DNA of 64,000 nt, from positions 186,001 through 250,000 of the forward strand of contig NZ_JAHLZY020000001.1 of NCBI RefSeq assembly GCF_018967865.2, read 5' to 3'. Source of the stretch: Hymenobacter siberiensis (GTDB lineage: Bacteria; Bacteroidota; Bacteroidia; Cytophagales; Hymenobacteraceae). Each line of letters opens with the position of its first letter. Positions within the stretch are counted from its first letter, which is position 1. The position numbers were made by a program, and so were the translations under genes. The notes beneath the pieces are model-generated. The model had not been told where the DNA came from. It saw only the letters and a list, made by a program, of their open reading frames with translations, and ran no database searches. Of the stretch, positions 17,033 through 24,900 are shown piece after piece.

Positions 17033-17169
17033 AAAATGTGAGATTGAGGGTGGGTTAGATTGTGGGGGTTAAAAGTAGGGGAAAATTTTAAGGGATTTGT
17101 TAGGCAAGCCGAATAATTTGTTTCGTTCAATCGTTTGTTTGGCGGTTCTGCTCCCCTGCCGCTGCCCCC

Positions 17170-17177
17170 TACCTTTG
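17170..17177 (+). promoter_or_regulatory. Bacteroidota -7 box TACCTTTG abutting the lptB start
   Basis: Perfect TAnnTTTG only five bases before the ATG at 17183. With transcription normally beginning about seven bases after this box, the mRNA would be leaderless or nearly so. Confidence 0.6.
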
Positions 17178-17182
17178 TGCCC

Positions 17183-17914
17183 ATGATTCTTCGCGCCGAC
17201 CACCTCGTTAAAAAATACAAAGCCCGCACCGTCGTCAACGACATGTCGGTGACCGTGGAGCAGGGCGAAATCGTGGGTCTGCTCGGGCCCAACGGGGCCG
17301 GCAAAACCACCTGCTTCTACATGATGGTGGGTATGGTGAAGCCTAATTCCGGCCGTATCTTTTTGGATAACACTGAGATAACGACTATGCCCATCTACCA
17401 GCGGGCGCGCCTCGGGGTGGGCTACCTGGCCCAGGAAGCCAGCGTGTTCCGCGACCTGAGCGTGGAGGAAAACATCATGGCCGTGCTCGAAATGACCAGC
17501 ATGAAAAAAGACGCCCGCCTCGCCAAGGTGGAGGAAATGCTCGAAGAGTTCAGCCTGACCCATGTGCGCAAAAACCTGGGCAAAGTATTGAGCGGGGGCG
17601 AGCGGCGCCGTACCGAAATAGCCCGCGCCCTGGCCGTAGACCCCAAATTCGTGCTCCTCGACGAGCCCTTTGCCGGCGTCGACCCCATTGCCACCGAAGA
17701 AATCCAGGGCATCGTGTCCAAGCTCAAGCACCGCAACATCGGCGTGCTCATCACTGACCACGACGTGAACTCCACCCTCAGCATCGTGGACCGCGCCTAC
17801 CTGCTCTTCGAGGGCAAGCTCCTTAAAGCCGGCACCGCTGAAGAGCTGGCCGGCGACGAAACCGTGCGCCGTGTGTACCTGGGCAAGAATTTCGAGCTGA
17901 AGCGGAATGTGTAG
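17183..17914 (+). CDS. lptB: LPS export ABC transporter ATPase LptB
   Basis: A 243-residue ABC ATPase, the usual LptB length. Walker [11 protein letters not shown]-loop in YLAQEASVF, signature [15 protein letters not shown], Walker [14 protein letters not shown] and switch His in [11 protein letters not shown] are all present; the words FAGVDPIA and the LITDHDV region are characteristic of LptB. It powers lipopolysaccharide extraction from the inner membrane together with LptF/G, which are not in the window. The ATG at 17183 is chosen over upstream in-frame codons because it begins the family sequence ([17 protein letters not shown]) and follows a -7 box immediately. Confidence 0.95.
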   Translation: MILRADHLVKKYKARTVVNDMSVTVEQGEIVGLLGPNGAGKTTCFYMMVGMVKPNSGRIFLDNTEITTMPIYQRARLGVGYLAQEASVFRDLSVEENIMAVLEMTSMKKDARLAKVEEMLEEFSLTHVRKNLGKVLSGGERRRTEIARALAVDPKFVLLDEPFAGVDPIATEEIQGIVSKLKHRNIGVLITDHDVNSTLSIVDRAYLLFEGKLLKAGTAEELAGDETVRRVYLGKNFELKRNV

Positions 17915-18082
17915 TTTTTTTAAATGTGGGAAGGTGCTGGATGTGAAAATGTGAAAATGAAATAAGCGAGATTGGCAGAAAAGCTGGCCTTGGTACTATT
18001 GTGGGCTAAAACCAGGCTCCACCCCCACAAATTCAGGCTCTTTCCTGCATTTCCACATCATCACATCTCCACATTAGTAAAG
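17915..18082. repeat. Intergenic spacer with imperfect inverted word repeats
   Basis: The left side repeats GTGAAAATGTGAAAATG-like words and the right side has CATTTCCACATCATCACATCTCCACATT, an imperfect inverted counterpart. No gene is seen. Same style as the spacer at 49348-49435. Confidence 0.45.
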
Positions 18083-19633
18083 ATGCTCGACCAGCTCGTC
18101 GCCCACGCCGTTCAACTTAGCAGCCTGCCGCGGCTGGCCCGCATCCGGCAGCAGCCGCATGAGGTGCAGGCGCGGCTGCTGCGGGGGCTGTTGGGGCGGG
18201 CGCAGGGCACGGAATGGGGCCGGCGCTACGGCTTTAGCGAGAAAATGACGCCTGCCGAGTTTGCCCGCCGCGTGCCCGCCAACACCTATGAGCAGCTGTA
18301 TCCGGAGCTGGAAAAGGTGCTGCGGGGCCAGCCCGATGTGCTGTGGCCCGGCCGCCCGCAGTGGTTTGCCAAGAGCAGCGGCACCACTAATGCCCGCAGC
18401 AAGTTTATCCCCGTCACGGCCGAGGCCCTCTATCACTGCCACTACCGCGCCGGGCGCGATATGCTGGCCCTGAGCACCCATCTCTACCCCCGCGAGCGGC
18501 TGCTGGCCGGCAAAACCCTGTCGTTGGGCGGGGCGCACGCGCCCAACCCGTTCCGGCCCCACGAGCCGGCCTCGCGGGTGGGCGACGTGTCGGCCGTCAT
18601 CATGGCGCAGCTGCCGGGCTGGGCCGAGCGGCTGCGCACGCCGCCGCTCAAGCTGGCACTACTGGAGGAGTGGGAAGAGAAGATTGAGCGCATTGCCCGG
18701 CACGCCCTGCGGCAGGATGTGCGGGTGCTGGCCGGCGTGCCCACCTGGATGGTGGTGCTGCTACGCCGCGTGGTGGCCCTGGCCGGAGCCGACAACATTA
18801 CCCAGGTGTGGCCGCAGCTACGGCTGTTTTTGCATGGCGCGGTGGCGTTTGGGCCGTACCGCGAGCTTTTTCGACAGCTTATTCCGGATGCGCGCATGCG
18901 CTACCTCGAAATCTACAACGCCTCGGAGGGCTACTTCGCCCTGCAGGACGAGCCTGAGGGCGAAGACCTGCTGCTGCTGCTCGACCACGGTATCTACTAC
19001 GAGTTTCTGCCCGCCGACCAGTGGGCCGCGCCCGACCCACGCCCCGTGCCCCTGGCCGAAGTGGAGCTGCACCGGCCCTATGCCCTGGTCATCAGCACCA
19101 ACGCCGGCCTGTGGCGCTACGTGGTGGGCGACACCGTGCGATTCACCTCGTTGGCCCCGTACCGGGTGCGTATTACTGGCCGTACCAAGCACTTTCTCAA
19201 TGCCTTCGGCGAAGAAGTGGTGATTGAAACCGCCGAGGCCGCCGTAGCCGCCGCCAGCCACGCCACCGGTCTGCTGGTGCGCGATTTTACGGCCGCTCCG
19301 GTCTGGTTCACGGCCGACAGCGCCACCTCGCGGGGCGGGCACGAGTGGGTGATTGAGTTTGCCGACGCGCCCGTTGTGCCCGACCTGGCCCGGTTTGGGG
19401 CCGTGCTCGATGCCACCCTGTGCGCGCTCAATTCCGACTATGCCGCCAAGCGTCACCGTAGCTTGGCCCTGGCCCCGCCCAGGGTGCGGGCCGTGCCCGG
19501 CGGCACCTTCGAGGCGTGGCTGGCCCACCAGGGCAAGCTGGGTGGCCAGCACAAAGTGCCGCGCCTGCTCAACTCGCGCGAGGTGCTGGAGGCCGTGCTG
19601 CGCGCTGCCAGCGTAGCCGCACGACAGGCGTAG
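18083..19633 (+). CDS. GH3-family acyl-acid amido synthetase-like protein
   Basis: About 516 residues from the ATG at 18083; upstream in-frame sequence is repetitive spacer. Family hallmarks of the GH3 adenylate-forming enzymes are visible: the P-loop-like motif AKSSGTTNARSKFIP, the tyrosine-containing motif YNASEGYFALQDEP, and the AMP-binding motif RYVVGDTVRF followed by ITGRTKHFLNAFGEE. Plant GH3 proteins join amino acids to jasmonate or auxin; bacterial members are common in Bacteroidota but their substrates are not established. Cytosolic. Followed, after a 136-base AT-rich spacer, by a small membrane protein on the same strand. Confidence 0.9.
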   Translation: MLDQLVAHAVQLSSLPRLARIRQQPHEVQARLLRGLLGRAQGTEWGRRYGFSEKMTPAEFARRVPANTYEQLYPELEKVLRGQPDVLWPGRPQWFAKSSGTTNARSKFIPVTAEALYHCHYRAGRDMLALSTHLYPRERLLAGKTLSLGGAHAPNPFRPHEPASRVGDVSAVIMAQLPGWAERLRTPPLKLALLEEWEEKIERIARHALRQDVRVLAGVPTWMVVLLRRVVALAGADNITQVWPQLRLFLHGAVAFGPYRELFRQLIPDARMRYLEIYNASEGYFALQDEPEGEDLLLLLDHGIYYEFLPADQWAAPDPRPVPLAEVELHRPYALVISTNAGLWRYVVGDTVRFTSLAPYRVRITGRTKHFLNAFGEEVVIETAEAAVAAASHATGLLVRDFTAAPVWFTADSATSRGGHEWVIEFADAPVVPDLARFGAVLDATLCALNSDYAAKRHRSLALAPPRVRAVPGGTFEAWLAHQGKLGGQHKVPRLLNSREVLEAVLRAASVAARQA

Positions 19634-19769
19634 TAATCAATTTGATAATCTGCTAATCATCATTTGTGGAGCCAAATAGGCGTTTGGTAAAGATTGTTTA
19701 GACTTTAGTCGAGTCATAGTGATATATATTGGAATTTAGGCAGTAATATTACCGTTGCATTCCCGCCCA

Positions 19770-20003
19770 ATGTTCTATACCACTGAATTACCAACTGCCC
19801 AGAAGTCAGCTTATAAGCGCCCTTATAAGTCCCGCCAGCAGCGTCGCGAAACCGACCGCCGCAAGCATGATGAATCCAGCGATGTTAAATTTTTGGTGCG
19901 CGTAGGCGTGGGCGTGGCCCTCGTGCTGGCCCTGGCCCTGGCATTTATGCTCAAGGGGGCCATGAGCCCCGCCGAGCCCGTGACTACCGGAGCGCAGCAA
20001 TAG
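19770..20003 (+). CDS. Small single-pass membrane protein
   Basis: Seventy-seven residues from the ATG at 19770. The first about 43 residues are strongly basic (YKRPYKSRQQRRETDRRKHD), followed by one transmembrane helix (VRVGVGVALVLALALAFML) and a short outside tail. Positive-inside topology predicts a cytoplasmic N-terminus. No family recognised; such short basic one-helix proteins occur widely in Hymenobacter-like genomes. It converges on the AIM24-like gene, with 17 bases between stops. Upstream spacer is AT-rich and likely holds its promoter. Confidence 0.6.
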   Translation: MFYTTELPTAQKSAYKRPYKSRQQRRETDRRKHDESSDVKFLVRVGVGVALVLALALAFMLKGAMSPAEPVTTGAQQ

Positions 20004-20020
20004 TAGCCCCGAAGCCGCTG

Positions 20021-20803
20021 CTATTCGTCCATCATCCCATTAAACAGGCCGCCCAATACGCCGCCGCTTTCTTTTTGGGAATTGCCGCCGCCCGGGGCCA
20101 GTGCCCGGATGAGCTTTTTGACGGGCATGGACTGCAGCCACACGCGGCCACTGCCGCGCAGGGTGGCCAGCAGTAGCCCTTCGCCACCAAATATCATGGA
20201 TTTGAGGCCGCCCGCCCGGGCCACGCTGAAATCAATGCCCGGCTCGAAGGCCACCACGCAGCCGGTATCCACGCGCAGCAGCTCGTTGTTGAGGCGCTTT
20301 TCGATGATGGTGCCGCCCGCGTGCACGAAGGCTTTGCCGTCGCCGGTCAGCTTCTGCAAGATGAAGCCCTCACCGCCAAACAGGCCGGCTCCTAGTTTCT
20401 GGTTGAAGTGCAGGCTGATTTTGGTGCCCCGCGCGGCGGCCAGGAACCCATCTTTCTGCACGATGAGGCCGGCGGGCATCTCCCGCAAATCGACCGCGAT
20501 GATGGTGCCGGGATAGGGAGCCGAAAAGGCCACTTTACTCTTGCCAAAGCCACCCCGGTGCGTGAAGTGCGTGAGAAACAGCGACTCGCCGGTGATGAGG
20601 CGCGTGCCGGCCGAGAATAGCTTGCCCATCAGGCCCTGGTCGGGCTCGGAGCCATCGCCCATCTTGGTTTCAAAGGCAATGGCTTCTTCCATGTACACCA
20701 TGGCCCCGGCCTCGGCAATGACGGTTTCGTTGGGGTCGAGCTCAATTTCGAGCACCTGAATATCGGAGCCGAGGATGCGGTAGTCAACGTCGTGGGAAGT
20801 CAT
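20021..20803 (-). CDS. AIM24/TIGR00266-family protein
   Basis: About 260 residues from the ATG at 20803, which begins the family sequence [24 protein letters not shown]. Repeated beta-rich segments ([82 protein letters not shown]) match the AIM24/TIGR00266 double beta-helix family. The C-terminus ends in a Gly-rich linker and [11 protein letters not shown]. The molecular function of bacterial members is not known. A perfect TATCTTTG box lies 25 bases upstream of the start. Confidence 0.88.
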   Translation of the reverse strand: MTSHDVDYRILGSDIQVLEIELDPNETVIAEAGAMVYMEEAIAFETKMGDGSEPDQGLMGKLFSAGTRLITGESLFLTHFTHRGGFGKSKVAFSAPYPGTIIAVDLREMPAGLIVQKDGFLAAARGTKISLHFNQKLGAGLFGGEGFILQKLTGDGKAFVHAGGTIIEKRLNNELLRVDTGCVVAFEPGIDFSVARAGGLKSMIFGGEGLLLATLRGSGRVWLQSMPVKKLIRALAPGGGNSQKESGGVLGGLFNGMMDE

Positions 20804-20827
20804 GGCAGCGGGAATGGTTGGGGTAGC

Positions 20828-20835
20828 CAAAGATA
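20828..20835 (-). promoter_or_regulatory. Bacteroidota -7 box, TATCTTTG
   Basis: Perfect TAnnTTTG on the minus strand before the AIM24-like gene, with a leader of roughly 18 bases. Confidence 0.55.
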
Positions 20836-20951
20836 TAGGTGAAGGGCTATTTGCAATGGGATGAATAGCGACGGGCGCAATATTTTTTTGCAAATGCGTT
20901 GAAAAGGCTTCTGTTAACTAGCTTTATAGTTAGCTCCTTTTTCTTCCGCCG

Positions 20952-21560
20952 ATGACGTCCTTCCGACTCCCGTTATTGCTTGTATTCAGTGCCTTGCTGA
21001 GCGGCTGCGTCGGCTCACGCTTTGCGCTTGCGCCGCCCGCGTGGGCCTTTTGGCTGCCCAACCGCTTCGACCGGCATGGCCTCGAAACCGGCCGCTGGCG
21101 CACCTACTACGACGATGGCCGCCACCGGCCCCATACCGCCGGGCGCTACCGCCACGGCCAACCGGTCCGCACCTTTCAGTACTACGACCCAGCAGGCCAG
21201 CTTGACCGCACCGAAACCTACCGCAAGGAGGGCTACTGCGAGGTGAGCTACTGGCATCCGGGCGGGCAACTGGCCCGGCGCGGCCCGGCCCAGTGGGTAA
21301 CCGGTAAGGGCCAGGTCCCGCGCTTCTACTGGTACGGCACCTGGACGAGCTACGCGCCCGATGGGCAGATTTCGGCCGTGCAGACCTATGCCGATGGCAA
21401 CATCACCCGCGCCGAAACCTACGAGAACGGCCAGCTCACGCAGATTGAAACCTTCGACCGGAACAAGCGCACCCGCCTCGAAACCTATGCCGACGGCCAG
21501 CTCATCAAAGTAGAGTCCTTTGAAAAAGGCCTGCGCATCGGCACTACCAATACGCTGTGA
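20952..21560 (+). CDS. MORN-like repeat lipoprotein (YwqK-type)
   Basis: A 202-residue lipoprotein: signal peptide with lipobox LLSGC (Cys at residue 19). The body has successive MORN-like repeats of the YxDGQ kind: RTYYDDGRHRPH, QYYDPAGQLDRTETY, SYWHPGGQLARRG, SYAPDGQISAVQTYADG, ETYENGQLTQIETF, ETYADGQLIKVESF. These resemble the antitoxin-annotated YwqK/MORN_2 family; no toxin gene is adjacent, so that label should not be taken as a function. Probably a surface or periplasmic protein-binding scaffold. A MITE-like element begins five bases after the stop. Confidence 0.75.
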   Translation: MTSFRLPLLLVFSALLSGCVGSRFALAPPAWAFWLPNRFDRHGLETGRWRTYYDDGRHRPHTAGRYRHGQPVRTFQYYDPAGQLDRTETYRKEGYCEVSYWHPGGQLARRGPAQWVTGKGQVPRFYWYGTWTSYAPDGQISAVQTYADGNITRAETYENGQLTQIETFDRNKRTRLETYADGQLIKVESFEKGLRIGTTNTL

Positions 21561-21565
21561 TTAAT

Positions 21566-21678
21566 GGACTTACGCAGTTGAAACACTAACCATCTGAAAA
21601 ACAGCAATATAACAAACATGCGTCTTGAATGCAAGTCGTTGATTTTCAGGTTACACAGCTTTTGAAGTGCGTAAGTCC
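21566..21678. mobile_element. MITE-like element, copy 1 (113 bp)
   Basis: A 113-base element with terminal inverted repeats GGACTTACGCA ... TGCGTAAGTCC (11 perfect bases, 16 of 18 when extended). It is AT-rich inside and encodes nothing. It matches copy 2 at 50581-50693 at 107 of 113 positions. It sits between the convergent lipoprotein and hypothetical genes. No clear target duplication (AT left, TA right). Confidence 0.85.
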
Positions 21679-21689
21679 TACATTAAAAA

Positions 21690-22079
21690 CTATTCCTCTG
21701 ATGGGAGTTCGCTGCGGGTGTCAGCGGTTTCCTTTTCGGGGTCGCCAACGGCTTTTTTGCGTTTGGCCTCGCGGCTGGTGCGCTTGATGAAGTCCTCATC
21801 CGACTCTTCGGGCTCGGCCTGGCCGTCTTCGATGGGGAAGTTTCCATCTTCGGGGTCATCATCGCCGGCCTTTTCGCCGAACTGGCCGGCGCGGTCCACC
21901 AGCTTTTTGTCGCGCACGTGGCGGCCCAGAAACTGATTTATCTGCTCGATGGAGTAGTTGGAGGTGATTTCGCCCAGTGGGTTCACCCCAATCTCAAAGC
22001 CTTCGAGCTCTTTGTGCACGCGGGCCTTTTTGGCGGGGTCGGTAGCAGCTTTTTTGGGTTTGACGGGTTTCTTGGCCAT
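21690..22079 (-). CDS. Conserved hypothetical charged protein
   Basis: A 129-residue protein from the ATG at 22079 (the frame is open upstream to 22301, but that part shows no protein-like character). The N-terminus is Lys/Pro/Ala-rich (KKPVKPKKAATDPAKKARVHK), the middle (GFEIGVNPLGEI, IEQINQFLGRHVRDKK) looks folded, and the C-terminal half is acidic (DDDPEDGNFPIEDGQAEPEESDEDF) and probably disordered. No catalytic motif. Small proteins of this kind are conserved among relatives of Hymenobacter, without known function. Divergent from the membrane glycosyltransferase gene at 22279. Confidence 0.65.
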   Translation of the reverse strand: MAKKPVKPKKAATDPAKKARVHKELEGFEIGVNPLGEITSNYSIEQINQFLGRHVRDKKLVDRAGQFGEKAGDDDPEDGNFPIEDGQAEPEESDEDFIKRTSREAKRKKAVGDPEKETADTRSELPSEE

Positions 22080-22217
22080 GATGGGAGGGAGCAGAAGCAG
22101 GGAGTACTCTAGGACTGTACGCGAAACTGCCCCGGTGGGTGGCAGCCCCGGCCGATAACAGGCAGGCCCGCCAGGTAAAATTGCTGCCCGAGTGGGAAGG
22201 CTAGGTCCTGGCGAAAG

Positions 22218-22225
22218 TACTTTTG
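22218..22225 (+). promoter_or_regulatory. Bacteroidota -7 box, TACTTTTG
   Basis: Perfect TAnnTTTG, 53 bases before the ATG of the membrane glycosyltransferase at 22279. Confidence 0.5.
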
Positions 22226-22278
22226 AGAAGTTTTTGGCCGGTACTACCCAAAACCGCCTTTCCCACTGGTCAGCCCTC

Positions 22279-23919
22279 ATGCTTCCTCTCCCCCTGCGCA
22301 CTTTTTTTGCCGCTCGGCAGCGCTCCTTCTACGTACGGCTTTATTTTGGTCTGCTGCTGTTGGTGGGCCTGTTTTGCTACAAAGACTACGGGGTATCGTG
22401 GGATGAGCCCGTGGACCGTACCAACGGCATGGTGAGCGCCAAGTACGTGGGGGGGCTCGTGGCACCAGAATGGACGAGCAACCAGGCGGCGTTTACCGAC
22501 ACGCCCGACATTCACGGCTACCGGGAGAACGACCACGGCGTGCTCTTTGAAATGCCGTTGGCCTTTGTCGACCAGCTCATTGATATCCGCGACTCACGCA
22601 CCTACTACCTGCTCCGGCACTTTGCCGTGTTCCTCGTATTTGTTGCCGGCACCTGGGCCTTGTACCACATTGGGCGCGTGCGCTTTAATAGCTGGCGGCT
22701 GGGCTTGCTGCTGAGCACGCTGCTGGTATTATCGCCCCGCTTCTTTGCCGAAGCCTTTTACAACGGCAAGGACATTGTATTTCTGGCATTTTTTACGTTG
22801 GGCGCCTACACGCTGGTGCGCCTGCTGCAACGGCCGTCGCTGGCCCGCGCGGCGGTGCACGGCGTGGCCACGGCGGCGGCCATCGACGTGCGTATTCTGG
22901 GTATTCTGCTCATTGCGCTCACCGTGGGCATGGTGGGCCTGGAAGTGCTGTTCGGGGACGATGCCAAGGCTCGGCGCTGGCAATTTGCCCGGGCGCTGCC
23001 GGTTTTTGGCGTGGTGGTGGTGGTGGCTGTTATCATCGGCTGGCCTTATTTGTGGGAGGCCCCGGTTGACAACTTCCTGACCTCGCTCGAAAACATGAAG
23101 CGTTTTCGCTGGGACGGGGAGGTAATCTACCTGGGCGAGCGGGTTTCGACGCTGGCCCTGCCGTGGCACTACGCGCCGGTCTGGATTGCCGTTACCACGC
23201 CCGTGGCCTACATCGTGGCCTTCCTGCTGGGCTCAGTGGCCACCGGCTACGCGTTGCTGCGGCACCCCATTGCCACGCTGCGCACTTTCGAGGGGCGGCT
23301 GGACGTGTTGTTCATCGGCTGGTTTGCGCTTCCCATTATCATGGTAATTGCGTTGCACTCGGTCATTTACGACGGCTGGCGGCATCTGTACTTTGTGTAT
23401 CCGGCCCTGCTGCTGGTGGCCTTGCGCGGGGCCCGGGCACTGTGGCAGCAGGGGCAGCGGCTGCGCTGGCTGCGGCCGGTGGCGGTAGGAGCCGCCGGGC
23501 TGGCCGGGCTCGAAATGGTGTACACTGTTGGGCGCATGGTGCAGGCCCACCCCCAGGAGCAGGTGTACTTCTCCTTCCTGCCGGGCGAGGAAGTTGACCG
23601 GTTGTTTGAGCGCGATTATTGGGGGCTCTCGTACCGGCAAGGGCTGGAGTGGGTGGCGCAGCACGACCCCGCTGCTCAGCTCAACGTGATGGGCCAGAAC
23701 GGTGGCCTTATCGAGAACAACCTCGCCATCATGAAGCCCGAGGTGCGGGCGCGTTTCCGGGTGTGGCAGCCGGGCCAGGAGCAGGAGGCCGGCAAGCAGC
23801 TCTACTTTCTGGGAGCATACCGCACCCATCCCGAGGCGTATCCGCCGAGCTTAGGGGGCGAGATATACACCCTGAAGCCCTACGGGGTCACGGCGCTGTC
23901 GGTGCTGCACCCGTGGTAA
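22279..23919 (+). CDS. GT-C fold membrane glycosyltransferase (GT39/PMT-like)
   Basis: A 546-residue polytopic inner-membrane protein with about ten hydrophobic helices. The first periplasmic loop carries GVSWDEPVDR, the acidic motif expected for the catalytic Asp of GT-C enzymes that use polyprenyl-phosphate sugars, and FYNGKDIVFLAFF follows in a later loop. The ATG at 22279 gives a short basic cytosolic N-terminus. Donor and acceptor are unknown. It is the first of seven GT-C-like proteins between 22 and 44 kb, and lies before the kynurenine genes. A TACTTTTG promoter word is 53 bases upstream. Confidence 0.75.
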   Translation: MLPLPLRTFFAARQRSFYVRLYFGLLLLVGLFCYKDYGVSWDEPVDRTNGMVSAKYVGGLVAPEWTSNQAAFTDTPDIHGYRENDHGVLFEMPLAFVDQLIDIRDSRTYYLLRHFAVFLVFVAGTWALYHIGRVRFNSWRLGLLLSTLLVLSPRFFAEAFYNGKDIVFLAFFTLGAYTLVRLLQRPSLARAAVHGVATAAAIDVRILGILLIALTVGMVGLEVLFGDDAKARRWQFARALPVFGVVVVVAVIIGWPYLWEAPVDNFLTSLENMKRFRWDGEVIYLGERVSTLALPWHYAPVWIAVTTPVAYIVAFLLGSVATGYALLRHPIATLRTFEGRLDVLFIGWFALPIIMVIALHSVIYDGWRHLYFVYPALLLVALRGARALWQQGQRLRWLRPVAVGAAGLAGLEMVYTVGRMVQAHPQEQVYFSFLPGEEVDRLFERDYWGLSYRQGLEWVAQHDPAAQLNVMGQNGGLIENNLAIMKPEVRARFRVWQPGQEQEAGKQLYFLGAYRTHPEAYPPSLGGEIYTLKPYGVTALSVLHPW

Positions 23920-23929
23920 GCCGACGGCC

Positions 23930-24628
23930 CTACTCCTTCGGTATCATGCGCTCAAATTCCTGCTGCATTTCCTTGGGCTGCTGCTTCAGCATATAGGATT
24001 GGAAGTGCTGGGCCCCGTAAGCCAGGGCAAAGCACAGCAGTAGCGGCGGTAGCCAGCTACGGTTGCGGTACACCGGCTGCCCCACGTAGCGCGGCCAGAA
24101 CCACAGCACGTAAGCCAGAATAGCGGGCAGGTTAAACAGCGGCCCGTACCACGGGCTCAGGCCGTAGCGGGGCAGGGCCCAGCTCAGGGCCAGCACCCCG
24201 GCCAGCAGATAGGTCACAATGAAGACCCCCAGCCCCAGTAAGGCCTGCTTGCGGCCCAGCCGCCACAGGTTGAGGCCCAGTAGCACGCCGCCTGCTATAA
24301 AGGTGAATGGAATGGAAAACAGCACGATGGTCACCGGCGAATACAGCGCGGGCGCAGTTTCATCGGGTTCAATGGCATCGGGGGTTTCAGCCGGCCGGGT
24401 CCGGTCTTGCGCAGCTTCGGCGGCGGCTTCGTCGAGGGGGCGCTGGGCGGCGGCTCCGGCTTCTAGGGCGGGGCGCAGGGCGGCTTCCTCGGGGGCGGGC
24501 TGGCCCCGGCGGCGCAGCTCATCGAGCGCGGCGAGCACGGCGGCCTCGCGGTACTGGACATGGCCGGTCACGTATTCGCGCAGGGCCACGTCGGTTTTGA
24601 GCAGCATCTTAGCGGCGTAATCTTCCAT
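23930..24628 (-). CDS. Hypothetical membrane protein
   Basis: A 232-residue protein. The first 90 residues are soluble and helical (DVALREYVTGHVQYREAAVL, LDELRRRGQPAPEE), then three or four transmembrane helices follow (VTIVLFSIPFTFIAGGVLLG, ALLGLGVFIVTYLLAGVLAL, LFNLPAILAYVLWFW, LLLCFALAYGAQHF). I do not recognise the family. It converges on the membrane glycosyltransferase, with ten bases between stops, and its start is separated from the kynU stop by a nested inverted-repeat region. Confidence 0.6.
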   Translation of the reverse strand: MEDYAAKMLLKTDVALREYVTGHVQYREAAVLAALDELRRRGQPAPEEAALRPALEAGAAAQRPLDEAAAEAAQDRTRPAETPDAIEPDETAPALYSPVTIVLFSIPFTFIAGGVLLGLNLWRLGRKQALLGLGVFIVTYLLAGVLALSWALPRYGLSPWYGPLFNLPAILAYVLWFWPRYVGQPVYRNRSWLPPLLLCFALAYGAQHFQSYMLKQQPKEMQQEFERMIPKE

Positions 24629-24636
24629 CTTTTCTA

Positions 24637-24900
24637 GTTAAGAGTTGTGAGTTAAAAGTTGTGAGTTGAAAACTGGAGTTGTTGGAGTTGTTTAGAAAGT
24701 CACAAAAGGTACTCAAACGGTCATTCAGAGCGCAGCATCTTGCTCGCCTCGTTGAACGGGCCTGAGGATGCGAGCAAGATGCTTCGCTGCGCGCTGCATG
24801 ACCGTTCGGGGACTTTCTAAACAGCTTCGTTGAATGAAAACGGGGCTTGGCAGTCATCGGCAGCAAGGCGGTTTCAACTCACAACTCCTAACGCTTAACT
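24637..24900. repeat. Nested inverted repeats upstream of kynU stop
   Basis: Outer words AGTTAAGAGTTGTGAGTTAAAAG (24636-24658) pair imperfectly with CAACTCACAACTCCTAACGCTTAACT (about 24875-24900). Inside, a second palindrome runs 24690-24822: TTTAGAAAGTC/GACTTTCTAAA ends, then ACGGTCAT/ATGACCGT, then GCATCTTGCTCGC/GCGAGCAAGATGC. The kynU stop codon TAA belongs to the outer repeat. No gene is seen in this 266-base spacer. Confidence 0.7.

Noticed and set aside
20952..21560. Antitoxin of a toxin-antitoxin system (YwqK label)
   Set aside because: It is a lipoprotein with MORN-like repeats and no toxin gene is nearby.
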